In this document: positions 59,582-64,000 of the stretch, one piece after another | Layout of the letters: each line of letters begins with the position of its first letter | Position numbering within the stretch: position 1 is the first letter of the stretch | From: Microbispora hainanensis | GTDB lineage: Bacteria > Actinomycetota > Actinomycetes > Streptosporangiales > Streptosporangiaceae | Reading direction: 5' to 3' | NCBI RefSeq assembly: GCF_036186745.1 | Contig: NZ_CP108086.1 | Location: forward strand, 2,046,001-2,110,000 | DNA: 64,000 nucleotides | Made by a program: the position numbers and the translations under genes | The notes under the pieces: generated by a model | What the model saw: only the letters and a program-made list of their open reading frames with translations | What the model was told of the DNA's origin: nothing | Databases searched by the model: none

Positions 59582-60108
59582 GACTTGTGACCCACGGGGA
59601 CTCGGCCCCGTCGTCGGTCAACCGTTACCTCCTCCCCCACGAACAGCAAGTCATCATGGTCCGGCGCCACCCCGCCGTCCTCCTGCGCCCTATCGCCGAG
59701 ATCTTCGGCGGCCTCATCCTCGCCGGAGTCCTCAGCAAGTTCCTGAGCGACAACGGCGCGAGCCAGGCCCTCGCCCTCGTCTGGTGGGCCTGGCTTCTGC
59801 TGCTGGTTCGTTTCGTCTGGAAGGTCGCGGAGTGGTCGGTCGACTACTTCGTCGTCACCTCCCAGCGCATGCTTCTCACCACGGGCCTCATCACGCGCAA
59901 GGTCGCGATGATGCCCCTGAGCAAGGTCACCGACATGAGCTTCCAGCGCTCGCTCCTCGGCCGCATGCTCGGCTACGGCGAGTTCGTGATGGAGTCGGCC
60001 GGCCAGGATCAGGCCCTGCGCACCGTCCCCCACATCCCCTATCCGGAGACCTTGTACCTGGAGGTCTGCCAGATGATCTTCCCCAGCAAGGACGGGGACG
60101 ACGACTGA
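59578..60108 (+). CDS. Membrane protein with bacterial PH domain (DUF304-type)
   Basis: A 176-residue protein with two close hydrophobic segments (about 45-65 and 68-85) and a C-terminal bacterial PH domain: DYFVVTSQRMLLTTGLITRKVAMMPLSKVTDMSFQRS..GEFVMESAGQDQALRTVP. Such domains bind membranes or partners. Coupled to the small membrane gene upstream by a four-base overlap. Confidence 0.9.
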   Translation: MRLVTHGDSAPSSVNRYLLPHEQQVIMVRRHPAVLLRPIAEIFGGLILAGVLSKFLSDNGASQALALVWWAWLLLLVRFVWKVAEWSVDYFVVTSQRMLLTTGLITRKVAMMPLSKVTDMSFQRSLLGRMLGYGEFVMESAGQDQALRTVPHIPYPETLYLEVCQMIFPSKDGDDD

Positions 60109-60246
60109 CCGAAGGCCCTCCGTCCGATATCTCGACACCGTGATCGAACCTTCATCGTCGTGATTCTTGACGGAGGGTTACACGATTCGGTCGCTTCGTG
60201 CCATTATGGCGACACTATTGACCCTTCCCCCGCCCTGAGAGATCAG

Positions 60247-61569
60247 ATGCCGAGTCAGGGAACCATCGGCGACCGCGTCCGCGGATTGCGGTTGAGCAGG
60301 CGCATGTCACAGGCCCAGTTGGCCGGACCCGACCTGTCGGACAGTTACGTCTCACTCATTGAGTCCGGAAAGCGGACGCCTACGCCCGTCGTCGCCCGGC
60401 TGCTCGCCGAGCGGCTCGGTTGCACCACCGAGTTCCTGCTCCACGGGATCGAACCTCGGCAGCGCATCGACACCGAGCTCGGCCTGCGACATGCCGAGCT
60501 CGAGCTGTATCACGGCGATCCCACCGTGGCGGCCGACCGCTTCGGGGAGATCGTCAAGGCGGCGGGTGAGGACAACGCCATGCTGGCCGCCCACGCGCGC
60601 CTCGGTGTGGCGCGGGCGCTGGAGGCCCAGGGCCGCATCGGCCGGGCCGTCGAGGCGTACGAGCGGCTGCGCCGCGAGGCCGCCGCGCACCCCGAGCGCC
60701 TCGCCGACCTGCCGCTGACGGTGGCGCTGTGCCGCTGCTACCAGCGGGCCGGCGACCGGCTGCGGGCGCGCGACCTCGGCGCCCAGGCGCTCGGCCAGAT
60801 CGACCGGATCGGCGTGATCGAGGGCGAGCTGGCCACGGAGCTGGCGCTGGCGCTGGTGGAGACCGAGACCGGCCTGCCGTACGTCGAGCGGGTGCTCTCG
60901 GCCGCGGGCCCGGCGAACGCGACCGACCGCAGCGCGGAGGTCCTCGCGCTGTGGCAGGCCAGCGTCACGGCGGCCGAGGGCGAGGACTCGGCCCTGGCCG
61001 TGCAGCTCGCCGAGGACGCCCTCGCGGCGGGCCGCCCGGCGCGGATCGCCGTGCGGCGCGCCCGCATCGCGATGCACTGGGCTCGCATCACCGCGGCGAA
61101 TCCCGAAGGCGCCGATTTGGACCGAGCCAACGCTCTGGCGCAGTCCGCGGCGGACGTTCTGGCGGGGTTCCCGGCCGAACGGCAGGATCACGCACGGAGC
61201 CTCGTAGTGCTGGGTTTCGTACGGTTCCGGACCGGAGACACGGAATCCGCAGCCGAGCTCGCCGGTCAGGCACTGGATCTGTTGGACGGCGCCAAGGGGA
61301 CCACCGCGGCGACCGCGAACATGATCCTGGCCGAGATCGCCTTGGCACGGTCCGAAGATCCGGCCGCCGCGCTGGACCGCGCGCACGACCTGCTGGACGG
61401 CGAGACGCCCGACCGGGAGACCGCCCGGGCCTGGCGCATGCTCGGCGACCTGTGGGGCCAGGCCGGTGCCCTCGACCGGCAGACAGGGGCATATCGTAGA
61501 GCCCTGGAAGCGGTCGGAATCCGCGTGAACATACCGGGCTCCATGACCACGACGGTGCTCGCTCGATAG
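60247..61569 (+). CDS. XRE-family regulator with TPR repeats
   Basis: A 440-residue protein: an XRE helix-turn-helix (about 5-60: IGDRVRGLRLSRRMSQAQLAGPDLSDSYVSLIESGKRTP) followed by repeated TPR-type helices to the C-terminus. ATG 60247 begins the DNA-binding domain. Such proteins often regulate development or respond to small peptides in actinomycetes. The upstream gap contains CCCTCCGTC (60116-60124) and its complement GACGGAGGG (60169-60177), 44 bases apart, of unknown meaning. No target is obvious. Confidence 0.88.
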   Translation: MPSQGTIGDRVRGLRLSRRMSQAQLAGPDLSDSYVSLIESGKRTPTPVVARLLAERLGCTTEFLLHGIEPRQRIDTELGLRHAELELYHGDPTVAADRFGEIVKAAGEDNAMLAAHARLGVARALEAQGRIGRAVEAYERLRREAAAHPERLADLPLTVALCRCYQRAGDRLRARDLGAQALGQIDRIGVIEGELATELALALVETETGLPYVERVLSAAGPANATDRSAEVLALWQASVTAAEGEDSALAVQLAEDALAAGRPARIAVRRARIAMHWARITAANPEGADLDRANALAQSAADVLAGFPAERQDHARSLVVLGFVRFRTGDTESAAELAGQALDLLDGAKGTTAATANMILAEIALARSEDPAAALDRAHDLLDGETPDRETARAWRMLGDLWGQAGALDRQTGAYRRALEAVGIRVNIPGSMTTTVLAR

Positions 61570-61632
61570 CCTCCCTGGGGCTCCGGACTTGTGCTGGAGG
61601 CTCTGGAATAATGAGGGTCTACCACTCATTCC

Positions 61633-61645
61633 ATCATCGGATGAT
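61633..61645. promoter_or_regulatory. Predicted GntR/FadR-type operator
   Basis: ATCATC G GATGAT (61633-61645) is a perfect 13-base palindrome, 22 bases before the GTG of the GntR gene. Its size and symmetry fit autoregulation by a FadR-subfamily repressor. Confidence 0.6.
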
Positions 61646-61667
61646 TGGCAACCCAAAGGAGGCTGAC

Positions 61668-62357
61668 GTGAGCCTGCGGACGGCGCAGCGGGCGTCTCTC
61701 GTGGACCAGGTGATCGACCAGCTCAAGGAGCAGATCACCTCCGGCTCCTGGCAGATGAATGCCAAGATTCCCACCGAGACGGTGCTCGCCGAGCATCTCG
61801 GAGTCGGCAGGAACACGGTGCGTGAGGCGGTCCGCGCGCTGACGCACGCCGGGCTGCTGGAGTGCCGCCAGGGCGACGGCACGTACGTGCGGGCCACCAG
61901 CGAGCTGTCGGGTGCGATGGCCAGGCGGCTGCGCGCGGCCGAGCAGCTGGAGATCCTGGAGGTCCGGCGCGCCCTGGAGGTCGAGGCGGCCCGGCTCGCC
62001 GCGACCCGGCGGACCGACGAGGACATCGCGTCGATCGAGGCCGCGCTGGCCGAGCGCGAGAAGGCATGGTCGGGCGGCGACCCCGACGCGTTCGTCGAGG
62101 CCGACCTCGCCTTCCACGTGGCCGTCGTCGAGGCCACGCACAACAGGGTGCTGATCGACCTCTACATCGACTTCTCCGCGGCGCTGCGGGCGAGCATCGC
62201 GGCGGCCGGCGGCTCCCTGGAGCAGAACTACATCCCCCACGACGCGATCGTGCGCGCGATCGTCGCCGGCGACGCCACCGCGGCCGAGCGGGCCGGTCAC
62301 GCCTGCATGGAGCACATCCTCATCGCCCTCACCGACTCCGCCGCCATCCCCTCCTGA
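61668..62357 (+). CDS. GntR-family regulator, FadR subfamily
   Basis: A 229-residue regulator. The winged helix (VDQVIDQLKEQITSGSWQMNAKIPTETVLAEHLGVGRNTVREAVRALTHAGLL) is canonical; the C-terminal FCD domain keeps its metal ligands (DLAFHVAVVEATHN, later HDAIVRAIVAGD..HACMEHI). GTG 61668 was chosen: AAAGGAGG lies five bases upstream. It is probably autoregulated through the palindrome at 61633-61645. FadR-group proteins sense carboxylic acids; the ligand is unknown. Confidence 0.92.
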   Translation: MSLRTAQRASLVDQVIDQLKEQITSGSWQMNAKIPTETVLAEHLGVGRNTVREAVRALTHAGLLECRQGDGTYVRATSELSGAMARRLRAAEQLEILEVRRALEVEAARLAATRRTDEDIASIEAALAEREKAWSGGDPDAFVEADLAFHVAVVEATHNRVLIDLYIDFSAALRASIAAAGGSLEQNYIPHDAIVRAIVAGDATAAERAGHACMEHILIALTDSAAIPS

Positions 62358-62381
62358 GCCCCCGCCCGGCGGCGAGCGTGC

Positions 62382-63473
62382 TCAGCCGAGCCGCAGGGAC
62401 ATGACGAGATAGCGGAAGCCGGGGTCCTCGCCCTCGTCGGTGATCAGCGAGGGGCGGGTCGGCGAGTCCATGTGGATGCGCGCCCGCCCGGTCTCGACCC
62501 CCGCCAGCCCGTCGAGCAGGAAGTGGGGCTGGAAGGCGATCTGGATGTCCGGGCCCGCCAGCTCGGCCTCGACGACCTCCGCGCCCCTGCCGATGTCGCC
62601 GCCCCCGGCCTGGATCAGCACCTGTCCCTGGGAGAACGACAGCCGGACCGCGGCGTTGCGCTCGGCGACCAGCACGACGCGCTTGACGGCCTCCACGAAC
62701 GGCGCGACCTCCACGTCGGCGTGGTTCGTCCACTCGGAGGTCAGCCGGGACCGGTAGTCGATGAACTGGTCGTCCAGCAGCCGCACGGTCGTCGTGCGTC
62801 CCTGGCTCTCGAAACCCGCCACGTTGTCGCCCAGGCCGATCGCCACCTCGCCGCCCCGCAGCGATCGGGCCACCTCGACCAGCACCCGCGCCGGCACGAC
62901 CACGCCGTGCCGCGCGTCCTGCCGCTCGGGATGCCACAGGAACTCGGCGGCGGCGATGCGGTAGCGGTCGGTCGCGGCCATCGACACCCGCGGCCCCTCG
63001 ATGTCAACGCGGATGCCGGTCAGCATGGGCAGCGTGTCGTCGCGGCTCGCGGCGGCGGCCACCTGGTTGACCGCGGTGGCGAACGCGCCGCCGCCCACGG
63101 CGCCGACCTTCGGCGGCATCGGCGGGATCACGGGGAAGTCCTCGTCGGGCATCGTGATCAGGCCGAACTCCGTGCTGCCGCAGGTGAGCACCGCCTCCGA
63201 GCCGCTTCTGACGATCTCGACAGGCCGGGCGGGCAGGCTGCGGGTGATCTCGGCGAGGACCCTGCCGGGGATCAGCACCCGCCCCGGCTCGGCGACATCG
63301 GCCTCGACGTCGGCACGGGCCGACACGTCGTAGTCGAAGGCGGACACCCGCAGGTCGTCACCCGCCTCAAGCAGCAGGCCCGCGAGGACGGGCACGGCGG
63401 GCCGGGCGGGCAGCACCCGGGCCGCCCACGCCACCGCGTCCGCCAGAACGTCGCGGTTCACCTGGAATTTCAT
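62382..63473 (-). CDS. Additional DNA polymerase III beta sliding-clamp protein
   Basis: A 363-residue clamp of three similar domains; MKFQVNRDVLADAVAWAARVLPARPAVPVLAGLLLEAG starts domain 1, and the C-terminal FQPHFLLDGLAG and SLRLG endings match DnaN. It is not beside dnaA, recF or gyrB, so it is a second copy rather than the oriC dnaN; some actinobacteria carry such extra clamps. AGGAGG precedes the ATG. It might serve repair polymerases; that is inference. Confidence 0.9.
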   Translation of the reverse strand: MKFQVNRDVLADAVAWAARVLPARPAVPVLAGLLLEAGDDLRVSAFDYDVSARADVEADVAEPGRVLIPGRVLAEITRSLPARPVEIVRSGSEAVLTCGSTEFGLITMPDEDFPVIPPMPPKVGAVGGGAFATAVNQVAAAASRDDTLPMLTGIRVDIEGPRVSMAATDRYRIAAAEFLWHPERQDARHGVVVPARVLVEVARSLRGGEVAIGLGDNVAGFESQGRTTTVRLLDDQFIDYRSRLTSEWTNHADVEVAPFVEAVKRVVLVAERNAAVRLSFSQGQVLIQAGGGDIGRGAEVVEAELAGPDIQIAFQPHFLLDGLAGVETGRARIHMDSPTRPSLITDEGEDPGFRYLVMSLRLG

Positions 63474-63541
63474 CCCGACCTCCTGCCTGTGCCACAGCTC
63501 GCTCCCAAACGTAGCGGGCAGCACCGACAATCCCGGCGGCG

Positions 63542-64000
63542 CTACTTGCTGTTGAGGAAGGCGAGCACGGCCAGGACCCGGCGGTTGTCGTCGTCGGAGG
63601 GCGCGAGGCCCAGCTTGGTGAAGATGCTCGCGGTGTGCTTGCCCACCGCGCTGTCGCTGAGGAACAGCCGCTGCGCGATCGCGGCGTTCGATCTGCCCTC
63701 GGCCATGAGTTCCAGCACCTCGCGCTCCCGGGGGGTGAGGCGGCCGAGCGGTTCGTTGCGCGCGTTGCTCGCCAGGAGCCGGGCGATCACCTCGGGGTCC
63801 ATGGCCGTCCCGCCGCCCGCGACCCGGCGTACGGCGTCGACGAACTGCTCGCCGTTGAACACCCGGTCCTTCAGCAGGTAGCCCACGCCGCCGGACCCGT
63901 CGGCCAGCAGCTCCCTGGCGTACAGCTGCTCGACGTGCTGGGAGAGCACGAGGACCGGCAGGCCGGGCACCTGCCGCCGCGCGGCCAGCGCGGCCTGCAG
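63542..64000 (-). CDS. NarL/FixJ-family response regulator (5' end beyond window)
   Basis: The right edge cuts the receiver domain. Present are its last part (PGLPVLVLSQHVEQLYARELL with the switch Ser/Thr region and DGSGGVGYLLKDRVFNGEQFVDAVRRV) and a full LuxR-type helix-turn-helix (LTPREREVLELMAEGRSNAAIAQRLFLSDSAVGKHTASIFTKLGL). The frame stays open through 64000. A partner histidine kinase probably lies outside the window. Confidence 0.9.
   Translation of the reverse strand: MQAALAARRQVPGLPVLVLSQHVEQLYARELLADGSGGVGYLLKDRVFNGEQFVDAVRRVAGGGTAMDPEVIARLLASNARNEPLGRLTPREREVLELMAEGRSNAAIAQRLFLSDSAVGKHTASIFTKLGLAPSDDDNRRVLAVLAFLNSK

Noticed and set aside
62382-63473. Replication origin near dnaN
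   Set aside because: The clamp gene here is not beside dnaA, recF or gyrB, and no DnaA-box cluster was seen.

Overview
The window is high-GC actinobacterial chromosome. Frequent GTG starts, many 4-bp ATGA/GTGA gene overlaps, F420/flavin-type LLM oxidoreductases, an LCP wall-assembly protein, an AfsR/SARP regulator and the order dnaX-ybaB-recR-DUF5063-lysC-asd all fit a filamentous actinomycete. Streptosporangiaceae-type genera are my best guess, by inference only. No plasmid, prophage, CRISPR or biosynthetic cluster was seen.

Layout. 1-4.3 kb: the tail of an IS110 transposase abuts a family-5 ABC uptake operon (binding protein, one permease) controlled by a divergent LacI regulator with two visible operators. 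4.4-7 kb: LCP-family wall protein and a disordered membrane protein, tail to tail. 7-11.1 kb: a complete sulfate ABC transporter operon ending in a cysteine-free Rrf2 regulator. 11.2-14.3 kb: a Ser/Thr kinase-like protein with unusual catalytic residues, then a CooC/MinD-like ATPase and a small conserved partner. 14.2-16.1 kb: LLM oxidoreductase plus SDR. 16.1-20.4 kb: a repeat-rich accessory block with a frameshifted DUF222-HNH gene between two non-coding repeat arrays. 20.4-32.8 kb: regulators paired with enzymes (TetR/FAD monooxygenase, SARP/secreted protein, GNAT-TetR, HxlR), a methyltransferase, SURF1 and an amidohydrolase. 32.8-37.9 kb: a complete five-gene peptide (Dpp/Opp) ABC operon. 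38-41.6 kb: DUF1684, DUF1232, LLM oxidoreductase with its TetR, and an M15-like secreted protein.

41.6-48.3 kb is the housekeeping core: asd, lysC, DUF5063, recR, ybaB and dnaX on the minus strand, the SRP RNA, and a tRNA-Ser(GGA). 48.3-56.5 kb: an SDR/LysR divergent pair, an MBL hydrolase, protein O-mannosyltransferase, a YpfJ-type zinc peptidase, a leaderless small gene, and an AAA+ ATPase overlapping a TPR membrane protein. 56.5-64 kb: tRNA-Ser(CGA), tadA with two tandem paralogous associated proteins, upp, small proteins, a PH-domain membrane pair, an XRE-TPR regulator, a FadR-type GntR regulator with its palindrome, an extra sliding clamp, and a truncated response regulator.

The best candidates for something undescribed are the AAA+/TPR-membrane module (53.9-56.5 kb), the SARP whose tandem boxes sit at canonical distance from the promoter of the divergent secreted protein (24.1 kb), the frameshifted HNH gene with its flanking repeat arrays (16-20.4 kb), and an inverted repeat that could hide the DUF1684 start codon (38.7 kb). 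Several regulator-operator pairs can be read directly from palindromes.
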